From assembly GCA_902798425.1 (NCBI GenBank), contig CADBWR010000006.1, positions 1-64,000 of the forward strand: a stretch of 64,000 nt of DNA, written 5' to 3'. Positions within the stretch are counted from its first letter, which is position 1. Each line of letters begins with the position of its first letter. Below the pieces are notes generated by a model. The model had not been told where the DNA came from, ran no database searches, and was given only the letters and a program-made list of their open reading frames with translations. Both the position numbers and the translations under genes were made by a program. This DNA comes from an uncultured Bacteroidales bacterium. Lineage in GTDB: Bacteria; Bacteroidota; Bacteroidia; Bacteroidales; Bacteroidaceae. Below, piece by piece: positions 47,280-56,951 of this stretch.

Positions 47280-47313
47280 AGCGGTTGTCCGTCTTATTCG
47301 ACTGACAACCGCT
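47280..47313 (+). terminator. groESL terminator-like hairpin
   Basis: Arms AGCGGTTGTC/GACAACCGCT, extended by GTC/GAC after one mismatch; weak T-run after it. 33 bp past the groEL stop. Confidence 0.7.
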
Positions 47314-47353
47314 TGATTTATGTCAAGAATATATCATCTTTTATGCATAAATA

Positions 47354-47385
47354 TTTGCAGCATAACTAAAAAGTTTTTAACTTTG
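47354..47385 (+). promoter_or_regulatory. Consensus promoter of a candidate small RNA
   Basis: TTTG (47354-47357), 20 bp, TAACTTTG (47378-47385): a perfect match with no gene directly behind it. Confidence 0.75.
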
Positions 47386-47388
47386 CAT

Positions 47389-47529
47389 CGTTGAAATGGC
47401 AAAAGCCTCAACAACGGAATAGAAGTTTGTGATAAACAAGAGATATTTTTTGATTTGTTTTAGTAGATTAGTTTTTAAGTAGTTTGTTTTGAAAAACCGA
47501 TTGTCGTGAGGACAGTCGGTCTTTTTTTT
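47389..47529 (+). ncRNA. Candidate ~140-nt small RNA
   Basis: Bounded by a perfect promoter and a strong terminator (47496-47520: ACCGATTGTC/GACAGTCGGT, 5-nt loop, then eight T). The 5' part folds into a hairpin around GGCAAAAGCC with CGTTG/CAAC arms; the middle is U-rich. It contains an 8-codon frame (47396-47422, MAKASTTE), so a leader peptide with attenuator is an alternative; but the next gene has its own promoter. I do not recognise a known RNA family. Confidence 0.5.
47496..47529 (+). terminator. Terminator of the candidate small RNA
   Basis: Ten-pair stem with one G-T pair, loop GTGAG, followed by C and eight T residues. It also shields the downstream promoter from read-through. Confidence 0.9.
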
Positions 47530-47569
47530 CCTTTTAAACAGCAGAAAGATGAAAAAAGCGGCGAAAAAC

Positions 47570-47601
47570 TTTGGTGTTTTCCGCGCTTCTTTGTAACTTT
47601 G
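47570..47601 (+). promoter_or_regulatory. Promoter of the DUF4450 gene
   Basis: TTTG (47570-47573), 20 bp, TAACTTTG (47594-47601). The leader before the ATG at 47610 would be about 5 nt. Confidence 0.75.
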
Positions 47602-47609
47602 CAACAAGT

Positions 47610-49922
47610 ATGAACAAAATACTGGCACTGCTATTGCTACTGACTTGCTGCTGGACCAGCTCCAGCGGCTATAAATATCGCCCCAACGGACGCGCTTTTG
47701 TCTGCGTCAACGGCGACAATCGGCTGACGCGCACCCTTTACGGTGCTACGGCCGACTACATCTTGCAGACCAGTGACCGCCCCACTTTCCTGGTATTACA
47801 GAACAAGGAATACCGCCAGCTGTCCTTCCGCATCAATGGCGTAGCACTGGAGGAGGCTGACTATTGCCTCTCGCGCTACCAGGACGGCATGCGCAGCTAT
47901 GAAGTAAAACATGCTGCCTGGGGCAAGAAAGCAGTAGTGCGCATCAAGGTCGTCATGGACCAACAGTCGAACCGCGTCATCTGGAGACTGCGCGCCGCCA
48001 ACTTCGACGGTTCCCTCAAGTTAGACCTGCCCCACCAGCAAGCCTCCGTCAATTTCACGGAAGACATCTACCTGTCTTGTGCCAACCTGACATTCTCGTT
48101 CCTGCCCATCCGACAGGGAGAAGCACTCTTCGACCGCATGGAGGGCGACATGCAGGAGTTAGCCTCAACCATCACCATCCGCACACCGGACCCCTATTTC
48201 AACACTTTGGGCAGTGTGCTGTCGGTGTTACAAGGTAAAGTCAAGAATGAGTCTATCGAAGAAAAGCTCTGGGACTTCCGCTACGATGCCAATCCCGGCA
48301 GCATACAGCGCCTATGGCCGTCGCTCATCAGCTACCTGGAGTCGGTAGACAACACAGAACTGTCAACCGTCAAACTGGCCAAGAGCTACTGGCTAAACAC
48401 CATAGCAGCACGCATGGCAGCAGTAGCACAACGCGACGGCGCCTCCTTCTATGTCAAGGCCGACGAAGCCATGGCTCGCCTCCAGGGATATCTCTGGATG
48501 GCCGACAAGGGCTGCTGGGCAGAATGCAAAGACAGCGAAGGACTGCAGCGGCTGCACGACACCCCTGCCTTATGGTCCGTCTGCACACCGATAGAATACG
48601 ATGCCTGCAGTCCGGAGCAAGCCTACCAGGCTACGAAATACATGGACCGTGCCATACCGCACATCCCAGTGACGCCCCAGCTCTCCACGCTGGCCACCAG
48701 CAGTTGGATGCCTTATACGTGGGACATGAACAATGTCAGTCCCGCAGCCGTCATGCATGCCGCCATGGCCTGCTTCAAAGCAGCCCGCAACGAGGAGGGC
48801 TTCCGCCTGATGAAAGCCAACATCATCGACCAGATGTACGATGGTCAGTCTCCTGGCAATATGGGACAATACAGCAAGTTTGACGTGGTAAACGGTGAAC
48901 AGGGACGCGACAATGCTAACGCTCTCAGCATCACGAAGCGCACGCTGACCGAGGGTCTCTTCGGCATTCGCCCCGATGCTTTCAGCCGGCGCTGCATCAT
49001 CCACCCCAATTTCCCCGAGACGTGGGACAGCGCCTCCATCAGCACCCCCTATGTGAGCTACCGCTTCCGCCGCCAGGGCAATCAGCTCATCTACGACGTC
49101 ACCCAGCACTTCAGCCAGGCTCAGCAGTTGGTGCTGCGCATCAATTTGGGCAAAGGTGAGTACAAGGACATAGAGGGCACCACCGAGGAACACCAGACAT
49201 TCAGCATAGAGGCTCCCTTGAAGCTCCCTGAGGTTTACGTCTACAGCTCCTACAAAGAAGCGGAGCCCACGGCAGAAGGTACCGATGAACCGACTTTCGA
49301 GTTGAAGTTCACGAAGATAAAGCTGACAGAACACTATAACGCCAATGTGACAGACATCAGCCCAGACGTTACCGACAGCGTCTTCCGTCAACAGATTATC
49401 AAGGACGAGGTTGTCATCATGGGCGTGCCTTTCCATTCACCATTAGCAGGACAGAACACCATCTGCACGTCGCTATCAGACCGTTTCCCCAACCAAGCCA
49501 CCGTTCCCGTCAAGGAGAGAGCGTGGCGTGCTTGGCTGTTGCTGGCAGGAACGACAACGACACGCGAGAGCCGCATGGTGAACGGACTGATTGTGGCACG
49601 CTATGAAGACGGCACCGCCGACACCCTGCGACTGGTCAATCCCGACAACTGGTGCCCCATAGAACAGGAATACTACACCGACAACTACGCCTTCCGTGCC
49701 CTGCAGCCTCGTCCCTACCGTGTCAGCTTAGGTACGGGTGTTGTCAGTCGCGACCTCTGTAAAGCCCTGGGCATCAAGGGAACGAGCGACCTACAGCTGC
49801 CTGGTGGTGCAGCCCAGATGCTCTGTATGCCACTGAATCCCGACAAGAAAGTGATTGCTTTCGACATCTGCCCCCAGTCCAATCAGGTTGTTATTGGACT
49901 GATGGGACTCACCCTGCAATAG
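47610..49922 (+). CDS. DUF4450 protein, putative (alpha/alpha)6-barrel glycosidase
   Basis: A 770-aa exported protein. The ATG at 47610 (MNKILALLLLLTCCWTSSSG) gives a signal peptide, possibly a lipobox, and is favoured over 47571, which lies in the promoter. The mature start YKYRPNGRAFVCVNGDNRLT is the DUF4450 hallmark. A central helical region (about 280-470) with WMADKGCWAECKD and SSWMPYTWDMNNVSPAAVMH resembles six-hairpin glycosidases; the end is beta-rich. DUF4450 proteins occur in polysaccharide loci of Bacteroidales. Catalytic acids cannot be named. It stands upstream of SusC/SusD locus 3. Confidence 0.75.
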   Translation: MNKILALLLLLTCCWTSSSGYKYRPNGRAFVCVNGDNRLTRTLYGATADYILQTSDRPTFLVLQNKEYRQLSFRINGVALEEADYCLSRYQDGMRSYEVKHAAWGKKAVVRIKVVMDQQSNRVIWRLRAANFDGSLKLDLPHQQASVNFTEDIYLSCANLTFSFLPIRQGEALFDRMEGDMQELASTITIRTPDPYFNTLGSVLSVLQGKVKNESIEEKLWDFRYDANPGSIQRLWPSLISYLESVDNTELSTVKLAKSYWLNTIAARMAAVAQRDGASFYVKADEAMARLQGYLWMADKGCWAECKDSEGLQRLHDTPALWSVCTPIEYDACSPEQAYQATKYMDRAIPHIPVTPQLSTLATSSWMPYTWDMNNVSPAAVMHAAMACFKAARNEEGFRLMKANIIDQMYDGQSPGNMGQYSKFDVVNGEQGRDNANALSITKRTLTEGLFGIRPDAFSRRCIIHPNFPETWDSASISTPYVSYRFRRQGNQLIYDVTQHFSQAQQLVLRINLGKGEYKDIEGTTEEHQTFSIEAPLKLPEVYVYSSYKEAEPTAEGTDEPTFELKFTKIKLTEHYNANVTDISPDVTDSVFRQQIIKDEVVIMGVPFHSPLAGQNTICTSLSDRFPNQATVPVKERAWRAWLLLAGTTTTRESRMVNGLIVARYEDGTADTLRLVNPDNWCPIEQEYYTDNYAFRALQPRPYRVSLGTGVVSRDLCKALGIKGTSDLQLPGGAAQMLCMPLNPDKKVIAFDICPQSNQVVIGLMGLTLQ

Positions 49923-50009
49923 AAGTTAAAGAAGTTAAAGAAGTTAGGGAAGTTAAAGAAGTTAGAGAAGTTAGAGGAAGTTAGGGAAGTTAGAGAAGTT
50001 AGAGGAAGA
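49923..50009. repeat. Tandem GAAGTTA(A/G)(A/G) repeats
   Basis: About ten units of 9-10 bp (GAAGTTAAA, GAAGTTAGG, GAAGTTAGAG) start directly at the stop codon of the DUF4450 gene and decay toward the LacI-type palindrome. Confidence 0.85.
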
Positions 50010-50035
50010 TAGAAGGAGATAAAAGCGAAGAAAAG

Positions 50036-50049
50036 CGTAAACGTTTACG
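50036..50049. promoter_or_regulatory. LacI-type operator CGTAAACGTTTACG
   Basis: A perfect 14-bp palindrome with the central AACGTT-type core of LacI/GalR operators, 20 bp upstream of the susC -33 box. That position suits activation or catabolite-like control rather than simple roadblock. No LacI-family gene is in the window. Confidence 0.55.
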
Positions 50050-50069
50050 AAAAAAACCTCCCTTATTGT

Positions 50070-50100
50070 TTTGCCATATTAAGATTTATTAGTACATTTG
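50070..50100 (+). promoter_or_regulatory. Promoter of SusC/SusD locus 3
   Basis: TTTG (50070-50073), 19 bp, TACATTTG (50093-50100); leader about 47 nt. Confidence 0.7.
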
Positions 50101-50150
50101 CACAATCATAAATATTACATAATATTATTATTAATTTAAACTACTAATTT

Positions 50151-53100
50151 ATGTCTATTAGAATGAAGAGTACTCGAAGTGCACTCTTGCTGGCATTCCT
50201 ACTGTTTGTAGGCAGCATTAGCGCACAGACCGTCAAGGTCAGCGTGAAAGACTCTCAGGGCGAGGCAGTAATCGGCGCCAGCGTAATTGAGCAAGGTACG
50301 CGCAATGGCGGTGTTACTGACTTCGACGGAAATTTCACCATCAATCTCTCGGCTGACAAGCCCATCGTCATCTCCTACATCGGTATGAAGACGAAGACGG
50401 TCAATGCCAAAGGAAAAACAGAAGTTAATGTAGTCCTCGAGGAGGATGCTACCACACTGAACGACGTCGTTGTCATCGGTTACGGTACCATGAGAAAGAA
50501 GGACCTGACTGGTTCTGTAGCTACTGTCAATAGCGAGGTTCTGCAGGCTGTCCCTGTTGCATCTGCTACCGAGGCTCTAGCTGGTAAGATGGCTGGTGTG
50601 AACATCACCACATCAGAAGGCTCACCCGACGCCGACGTGAAGATCCGCGTCCGTGGTGGTGGTTCTATCACAGGTGACAACACTCCATTGTTCATCGTCG
50701 ATGGTTTCCCTGTAGAAAGTATCAGCGATATCCCCGCAAGCGATATTGAGGACATGACCGTGCTGAAGGACGCTTCTTCTACCGCTATCTATGGTAGCCG
50801 TGGTGCAAACGGTGTTATCCTGATTACCACCAAGAGCGGTAAGGAGGGTAAGGTCAGCGTAACCTACAATGCCTACTATTCTTGGAAGAAGATGGCTAAG
50901 AAACTTGACGTACTCAGCGGTCGCGATTATGTGAATTGGCAGTATGAGTATGCTAAGCTCCACTCTGGCAAGGATGACAAAGCAGACACTTATGAGTCAC
51001 TCTTTGGTAATTACCAGGATGTCGCTCTTTATGACAATGTTCCCACCAACGACTGGCAGGACGTTGTATTTGGTCGCACAGGCCATACATTTAACCACAA
51101 CTTGAACATTAGCGGTGGTAATGATAAAACTAAGTTCTCATTTGGCTATGCGTATATGGATGATAAGGCCATCATGGTTGGTTCAAGTTTCCGCCGTGAC
51201 AACCTTTCTCTGAAACTCAATCACAAAGCCAATAAGAACATTACTCTTGACTTCTCTGTCCGTTATTCAAACACGAAAGTACGTGGTGCAGGTGCCAATG
51301 AGTCAAAGAAAGAAGTTTCGTCTGCTGACTCTCGAATGAAGAACGTAATGATTTACACCCCGTTCAACTTTACTGACCTGTCAGAAGGCTACGATCCAGA
51401 GTTCCAGTTGACCAACCCGCTAATCTCGGTCTATGACAACGACCGCAAGCAGCAACGTCAGACCTTCGACCTGAACGGAAGTATAACTTGGGAAATCTTC
51501 AAGGACTTTAAGTTTAAGTCTGAATTTGGTTTGCAGCATTACTACAACGAAGACCTCCGTTTCTATGGCGTTACCACTTACAATGCTCGTGAAAATGGCG
51601 CTGGTAACCCTATGTCAAACTTTGCAGACACTCGTCGTAAGACTTTCCGTAATACCAACACGATTAACTACGACTTTAAGGAACTTTTCGGCAAAGACAG
51701 TCCTCACAAGTTGAATGTTCTGGTTGGTGAAGAGACCATCATGAAGAACAGCAACGACAACACGGATATCATGTACAATTATCCGGCAGACTTTAGTGCA
51801 GAACAGGCTTGGGCCATGTCAAGCTTGGCACAGGCAAAGTCGATTAACAAATACTACAACGCAGACGACAATCTGCTTTCGTTCTTTGGACGTGTTAACT
51901 ATGATTACAAAGGCAAATATCTTGTAAGCGCTACACTGCGTGCCGATGGCAGTTCCAAGTTTGCCGACGGAAAACGTTGGGGGTACTTCCCCTCTGCAGC
52001 TATCGCATGGCGTATTTCCGATGAAGCATTCATGGAGAAAACGCGTTCATGGCTTGACGACTTAAAGCTCCGTTTCAGCTATGGTACTGCTGGTAACAAC
52101 AATATCCCCGTCGGCCAGAATAGCCGTATTTGGGAGGCTGGTTCGGGCAATTCAGTTTCTTGGATTAGCGGACAGTCAAGTTATTTCACTACCGGTTCTC
52201 ACATGGCTAACCCCGATTTGACTTGGGAGACTACTATCACCCGTAATATCGGTTTGGACTTCACACTGTTTGGTGGTAAGGTTAACGGTACTGCAGAATA
52301 CTACTGGAACACCACGAAAGACCTGCTCATCGAATTCCCCGTATCTGGTTCGGGTTATAACTATCAGTACCAGAACCTCGGTGAGACCGAGAACAAGGGC
52401 TTCGAATTCTCGTTCACCTACCATATTGTGGACAAAAAGGATTGGGGAATTGACCTGACTGGTAATATTGGTTTCAACAAGAATAAGGTTAAGGACCTCG
52501 GTTCGCTCCAGACCTATAACGCTTCTGCAGGTTGGGCCTCAACACAGATTCAGAGCGACTATCGCGTAGTTGTAGGCGAAGCTGTCGGACAGATTTACGG
52601 TTATAGGAATGCTGGCCGTTATGAGGTAAGCGACTTTGATATAGCCGCATCAAAGGCTGCTGGCGAATGGGTACTGAAAGAAGGTGTTCCCAGCGATGGT
52701 TCCGTAATCGGCAACAAGTACCTGCGTCCTGGTGCCCTGAAACTGGTTGATATCAATGGTGATGGTGTCGTCAACGACAACGACCGCGAGATTATCGGTG
52801 ATACGAACCCGAAGGCTACTGGTGGTTTCGCCATCAACGGACGCTATAAGGGCTTCGACCTCTCTGCAAACTTTACTTATTCTATCGGCAACGATGTCTA
52901 TAATGCCAACAAGATTGAATACACCTCTTCTTATCAGTATAAGTATCGCAACCTCATCACTGAAATGGAACAGGGCAAACGTTGGACCAACATCAACGCT
53001 GATGGTAAACTGCTTGACTGGAACGATGCTTCAGAATTGGCAGCCATTAATGCCAATACTTCGATGTGGAGTCCGTTCACCAGCTATGTACTTAGCGACT

Positions 53101-53360
53101 GGGCTATCGAGAACGGTTCGTTCCTTCGCTTGTCAACAATCACCTTGGGCTACACCCTGCCCCAACAGCTGACCAAGCGCGTACACATCAATTCTCTACG
53201 TTTCTACTTCACTTGCCACAATGTATTCTGCATCACAGGTTACAGTGGCTTTGATCCTGAAGTATCTACCCGTAACAAGACCGCGCTGACTCCGGGTGTT
53301 GACTACTCAGCATATCCAAAGAGCCGTCAGTTTGTAGTTGGTCTTAATCTGAACTTCTAA
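50151..53360 (+). CDS. SusC/RagA-family TonB-dependent transporter (locus 3)
   Basis: A 1069-aa outer-membrane importer with signal peptide (ending SISAQ), regulatory-like domain (VKVSVKDSQGEAVIGASVIE), TonB-box-like LNDVVVIGYG, plug (PLFIVDGFPVESISDIPASD, TVLKDASSTAIYGSRGANG) and barrel ending LNLNF. The ATG at 50163 (MKSTRS) is an alternative start. Head of an operon with susD and two surface lipoproteins; with the DUF4450 gene upstream it makes a small polysaccharide-utilization locus. Confidence 0.95.
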   Translation: MSIRMKSTRSALLLAFLLFVGSISAQTVKVSVKDSQGEAVIGASVIEQGTRNGGVTDFDGNFTINLSADKPIVISYIGMKTKTVNAKGKTEVNVVLEEDATTLNDVVVIGYGTMRKKDLTGSVATVNSEVLQAVPVASATEALAGKMAGVNITTSEGSPDADVKIRVRGGGSITGDNTPLFIVDGFPVESISDIPASDIEDMTVLKDASSTAIYGSRGANGVILITTKSGKEGKVSVTYNAYYSWKKMAKKLDVLSGRDYVNWQYEYAKLHSGKDDKADTYESLFGNYQDVALYDNVPTNDWQDVVFGRTGHTFNHNLNISGGNDKTKFSFGYAYMDDKAIMVGSSFRRDNLSLKLNHKANKNITLDFSVRYSNTKVRGAGANESKKEVSSADSRMKNVMIYTPFNFTDLSEGYDPEFQLTNPLISVYDNDRKQQRQTFDLNGSITWEIFKDFKFKSEFGLQHYYNEDLRFYGVTTYNARENGAGNPMSNFADTRRKTFRNTNTINYDFKELFGKDSPHKLNVLVGEETIMKNSNDNTDIMYNYPADFSAEQAWAMSSLAQAKSINKYYNADDNLLSFFGRVNYDYKGKYLVSATLRADGSSKFADGKRWGYFPSAAIAWRISDEAFMEKTRSWLDDLKLRFSYGTAGNNNIPVGQNSRIWEAGSGNSVSWISGQSSYFTTGSHMANPDLTWETTITRNIGLDFTLFGGKVNGTAEYYWNTTKDLLIEFPVSGSGYNYQYQNLGETENKGFEFSFTYHIVDKKDWGIDLTGNIGFNKNKVKDLGSLQTYNASAGWASTQIQSDYRVVVGEAVGQIYGYRNAGRYEVSDFDIAASKAAGEWVLKEGVPSDGSVIGNKYLRPGALKLVDINGDGVVNDNDREIIGDTNPKATGGFAINGRYKGFDLSANFTYSIGNDVYNANKIEYTSSYQYKYRNLITEMEQGKRWTNINADGKLLDWNDASELAAINANTSMWSPFTSYVLSDWAIENGSFLRLSTITLGYTLPQQLTKRVHINSLRFYFTCHNVFCITGYSGFDPEVSTRNKTALTPGVDYSAYPKSRQFVVGLNLNF

Positions 53361-53379
53361 TCATAATCTACAAGAGACA

Positions 53380-55257
53380 ATGAAAAAAATTAGTATAAAA
53401 TCAGTCGCGTTTCTCGCTCTTGCAATGGCCACAGCCTCATGCAGTGACTATCTCGACCAGAAGTCTGAATCGTCAATGGATGATCAGAACATCTTTTCCA
53501 GTGCAGAATTGGCAGCAGGAGCTGTAGACAACATCTATATCTACTTTGGAGAGACCAACTACCGCGGTCGTGTAATGTGGTATGGATATAACACCGATAT
53601 CGAGTATTATAACAGCTCGACTTCAAAAGACGGAAAGTCCGATTTGGCAACATACAATACTCAAATTAGTAACGATCAGATGAACACCACCTCAAATGCT
53701 ACGCTCTATGCTTGCATGTACAGTGGCATTGAAAAGGCTAATTTGGCTATTGAGGGCCTTGAGAAGTATGGTGACATGAACAAACCTGTAATGGCTCATT
53801 TACTGGGTGAGGCTTTGGCTATGCGTGCAATGACTTACCTCGACCTTATTAATATGTGGGGAGACATTCCTGCACGTTGGGAACCTATCACTTCAGACCA
53901 AATCTATGCAGCAAAAGCTGATCGCGACGACATCTATGAGCACATCATTGCCGACATGGAGCGCGCTATCGAATTATGTGCATGGCCTAATGCTCTCGAA
54001 AGAACAAAGACCAACACTCGCATCAACAAGGCTTTTGCTATTGGCCTTTATGCCCGCATCTGCATGCAGGCAGCTGGTTTCTCGATGCGTGCTGACGGTC
54101 AGAACCGTTTGAGCTCGCGTGCCACTTTAAGCAAAGACGTGCTCTATCCCAAAGCACTTGAGCAGTTAAAGAAACTTTATCATACTGAGTATGCTTCGCT
54201 GAAGAGTAACTTTGCTGACGTTTTCAACTACAACGGTATCTCTGGTGACGTTGTAACTGCAGGTAGCGAGTCACTGTTCGAAGTTCCCTATGCCGAGGGT
54301 ACTGTAAACCGTGGTCGTATCATGTACACTTTTGGTATCAAGCACAACGATGCTGATGGTTTCACCTCCATGCTTCAAGGCTCACAGGTTGGTCCTACCA
54401 TGAACTTATTCTTTGACTATTCAGAGAATGACCAGCGCCGAGACATTACATGCTGCCCATTCCAATGGTCAAAGGGTGTTCAGACCGTACAAGCTCTTAA
54501 CAAGTGGTCATTTGGAAAACTGCGCTATGAATGGGCAAACCGTTTCATCAAGACCGGAAACGATGACGGTATCAACAAGTGCTATATGCGTTATTCTGAC
54601 GTTCTTCTGATGATGGCTGAGCTTGCCAACTACATTGATGGTCCTACCGCAGCTCTACCTTATATTAAGGAAGTACGCGAGCGCGCATTTGATGCTTCAC
54701 TTAGGGCTTCAGAAGTTGACAACTATCTTGCCAAGGGTGACACAAAAGAGAAGATGCAGCAACTCATTGAAGACGAGCGTGCCTTCGAGTTGGCTGGCGA
54801 GTTCGTACGTAAAGCCGACCTCATTCGCTGGGGTAAGCTGAAGTCTGCACTTGATGAAGCTAAGAAGCGTATGGAAGCGCTCATTCAGAAAGAGGCATAC
54901 ACCAGCAGCAATCCTCTTGGAACAAAGTATGAATATAATAAGCTCTCTGGAAAGCTGTATTATAAGTACGAGGACTACACCGACTATAACACAGCCGTAT
55001 TTGGAAGTGAAGCAGGAAAGAATGCCAAACTTGTATTCTATGGACTCAACAAGGGTGAAACAGCTACGCCTGGCACTGACTACACATCATACAAAGATTC
55101 AAAGGGTGCAGACACCGATTGGATTAAAGATGGTGATGGAGCTCGCGAGGCCATCGAGGCCCTTTACACCCGTGATCCAGAAAAATATATGTACTGGCCG
55201 TTCTTCAATGTGAACATTAACGACAATCCTCTGCTTGAGAACTTCAACTGGTATTAA
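53380..55257 (+). CDS. SusD/RagB-family lipoprotein (locus 3)
   Basis: A 625-aa lipoprotein: lipobox ATASCSDYLDQKSES, TPR-like helices (LLGEALAMRAMTYLDLINMW), and the C-terminal ELAGEFVRKADLIRWGKL signature. It follows susC by 19 bp and should bind the glycan at the transporter mouth. Confidence 0.94.
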   Translation: MKKISIKSVAFLALAMATASCSDYLDQKSESSMDDQNIFSSAELAAGAVDNIYIYFGETNYRGRVMWYGYNTDIEYYNSSTSKDGKSDLATYNTQISNDQMNTTSNATLYACMYSGIEKANLAIEGLEKYGDMNKPVMAHLLGEALAMRAMTYLDLINMWGDIPARWEPITSDQIYAAKADRDDIYEHIIADMERAIELCAWPNALERTKTNTRINKAFAIGLYARICMQAAGFSMRADGQNRLSSRATLSKDVLYPKALEQLKKLYHTEYASLKSNFADVFNYNGISGDVVTAGSESLFEVPYAEGTVNRGRIMYTFGIKHNDADGFTSMLQGSQVGPTMNLFFDYSENDQRRDITCCPFQWSKGVQTVQALNKWSFGKLRYEWANRFIKTGNDDGINKCYMRYSDVLLMMAELANYIDGPTAALPYIKEVRERAFDASLRASEVDNYLAKGDTKEKMQQLIEDERAFELAGEFVRKADLIRWGKLKSALDEAKKRMEALIQKEAYTSSNPLGTKYEYNKLSGKLYYKYEDYTDYNTAVFGSEAGKNAKLVFYGLNKGETATPGTDYTSYKDSKGADTDWIKDGDGAREAIEALYTRDPEKYMYWPFFNVNINDNPLLENFNWY

Positions 55258-55282
55258 TCGCAAATTATAACAGAAAACAACA

Positions 55283-56917
55283 ATGAAGAAAAATATTTTA
55301 TCCGCAATAGCGCTGTCAGCCTTAGTAGGAATGAGCATGGTAAGCACATCCTGCAGCGATGCTGACGACGTGAAAGACCTCACGCTGAGCCAGACGTTGT
55401 CTGCCACAAACCTCAGCATGACGGCAAACGCAAATCTGTCTGTCATAGTGACATGGGATCAGATGTTCAATGCCAGTTCATACGAGCTTACCGTTAGTCA
55501 GGATGAAACCTTTGCAGATGTTTCGCAGCAAGTCTATAAAGAGATTATCACTGCAGCATACAGAAAAGGAGGCAGTTGTTCAGTAACTCTTCCGAAGTTA
55601 GATCCTGAGACGAAGTATTTCGCACGCTTGAAGGCTATGGGAAATGCTCCAGATTCAAAATTTGTCTATGCCAACGTAACGACCGTCGCAGAGCAGATTC
55701 TCAGTCCTATCGCAAAGGCAGATATTACTTCGAATAGTGTGGTGATTAATTGGACACCAGGCGAAGTTGTCAAGGCTGTTGAGATTATCAATGCTAATGG
55801 AGAGATTGTGAACACACTTACTCCGACCAACAGTGACAACCAAAATGGTCAAATGACTATCGATGGACTGACGGCACATACATCCTACACCATCCGTCTG
55901 GTCAGCAACACTGACAAGACCCGTGGTCATCGTATGTTTACTACGTTGCTCGATCTTTCAAATGCTATCACGATTCCAGCATCAGCTGCTGCAGACGGAT
56001 CATGGGTAGCAACATTAGAGGCAGGATTATCTGGACAAGTGTTTGCACTCGAGGAAGCAGAGTATCTCCTTCCCGAAGAAGTAAAGTTTATCAAGATTAA
56101 GAGCGACATCGTGATTGCTGCTAAGGATATCACTAAGATGCCTACACTCCATGGTGCTTTCCAGATTGAAAACGCTGCATCACCCTACTTCTATTATCTC
56201 AAGTTGACGCTTTCTGATAATGAAACAGCAGCTCCTCTTAATATCACAGACCAATGCATCAACTACACAGCTGAGGGAACTGCAGCCTCTCTTGACATTG
56301 AAGGTTGCGAAATCAGTGGTTACGTCAAGGGCTTGGTTTATATCAATAAGGCCTGCAAGATCAATGAGATTAATATTAAGGAGAACTACATCCACAACGT
56401 CATCTGCAACGGTGGTGACTTCATCGATGCACGCGTAGCTGGTGGTGGTTGGAACACACTCAATTTCAAGGACAACACGGTTGTTGACTGCTTCACTGCT
56501 CGCGATTTCATCCGTAATGACAAGGATGGTTGTATCAACAACATTGAGAACAACACTTTCTATAACTGTGGTAACAGTGAGGCAAACTATCGTCTGTTCT
56601 ACACAAGAGGTGCTGGTTCAGCCCATACATTTACTAACAACATTGTTTCTGGCTTCAACAATAAGCGTGGTTTCTACAACAATGCGACATGGGGTACCAT
56701 CACTACTCAGGACAATGTTTACTTCGACTGTAAGAACCTTACAGAACTTGCAGAAGGCAACACGGAGAATTTACCATTCTTCGATGAAAACGGACAGGTT
56801 CTTAGCTCTACTCCATTTGTTGATGCCGAGAAGGGAGATTTCCGTCTGACAGACCCGAACCTCCGCTTGAAGCAGGTTGGTCCATCCTATTGGTATGAAC
56901 AAGATGTTGAGGAATAA
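55283..56917 (+). CDS. FN3 and beta-helix surface lipoprotein (DUF4957/DUF5123-like)
   Basis: A 544-aa lipoprotein (lipobox VSTSCSDADD) with two fibronectin type III-like domains (about 40-130 and 140-225, AHTSYTIRLVSN) and a right-handed beta-helix-like region (about 290-520) rich in Asn ladders (IKENYIHNVICNG, LNFKDNTVVDCF, IENNTFYNCGNS, FTNNIVSGFNN). This layout matches DUF4957/DUF5123 proteins of pectin-type loci, where they act as glycan-binding or lyase-like proteins. No lyase active site can be named. 25 bp behind susD. Confidence 0.8.
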   Translation: MKKNILSAIALSALVGMSMVSTSCSDADDVKDLTLSQTLSATNLSMTANANLSVIVTWDQMFNASSYELTVSQDETFADVSQQVYKEIITAAYRKGGSCSVTLPKLDPETKYFARLKAMGNAPDSKFVYANVTTVAEQILSPIAKADITSNSVVINWTPGEVVKAVEIINANGEIVNTLTPTNSDNQNGQMTIDGLTAHTSYTIRLVSNTDKTRGHRMFTTLLDLSNAITIPASAAADGSWVATLEAGLSGQVFALEEAEYLLPEEVKFIKIKSDIVIAAKDITKMPTLHGAFQIENAASPYFYYLKLTLSDNETAAPLNITDQCINYTAEGTAASLDIEGCEISGYVKGLVYINKACKINEINIKENYIHNVICNGGDFIDARVAGGGWNTLNFKDNTVVDCFTARDFIRNDKDGCINNIENNTFYNCGNSEANYRLFYTRGAGSAHTFTNNIVSGFNNKRGFYNNATWGTITTQDNVYFDCKNLTELAEGNTENLPFFDENGQVLSSTPFVDAEKGDFRLTDPNLRLKQVGPSYWYEQDVEE

Positions 56918-56951
56918 GACAATTAATTAATAACTTTTAGACTAAGCAACA

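Noticed and set aside
49923-50009. CRISPR-like array
   Set aside because: The units are 9-10 bp and directly adjoining, without unique spacers. The same holds for the arrays at 60,882, 63,436 and 63,858.
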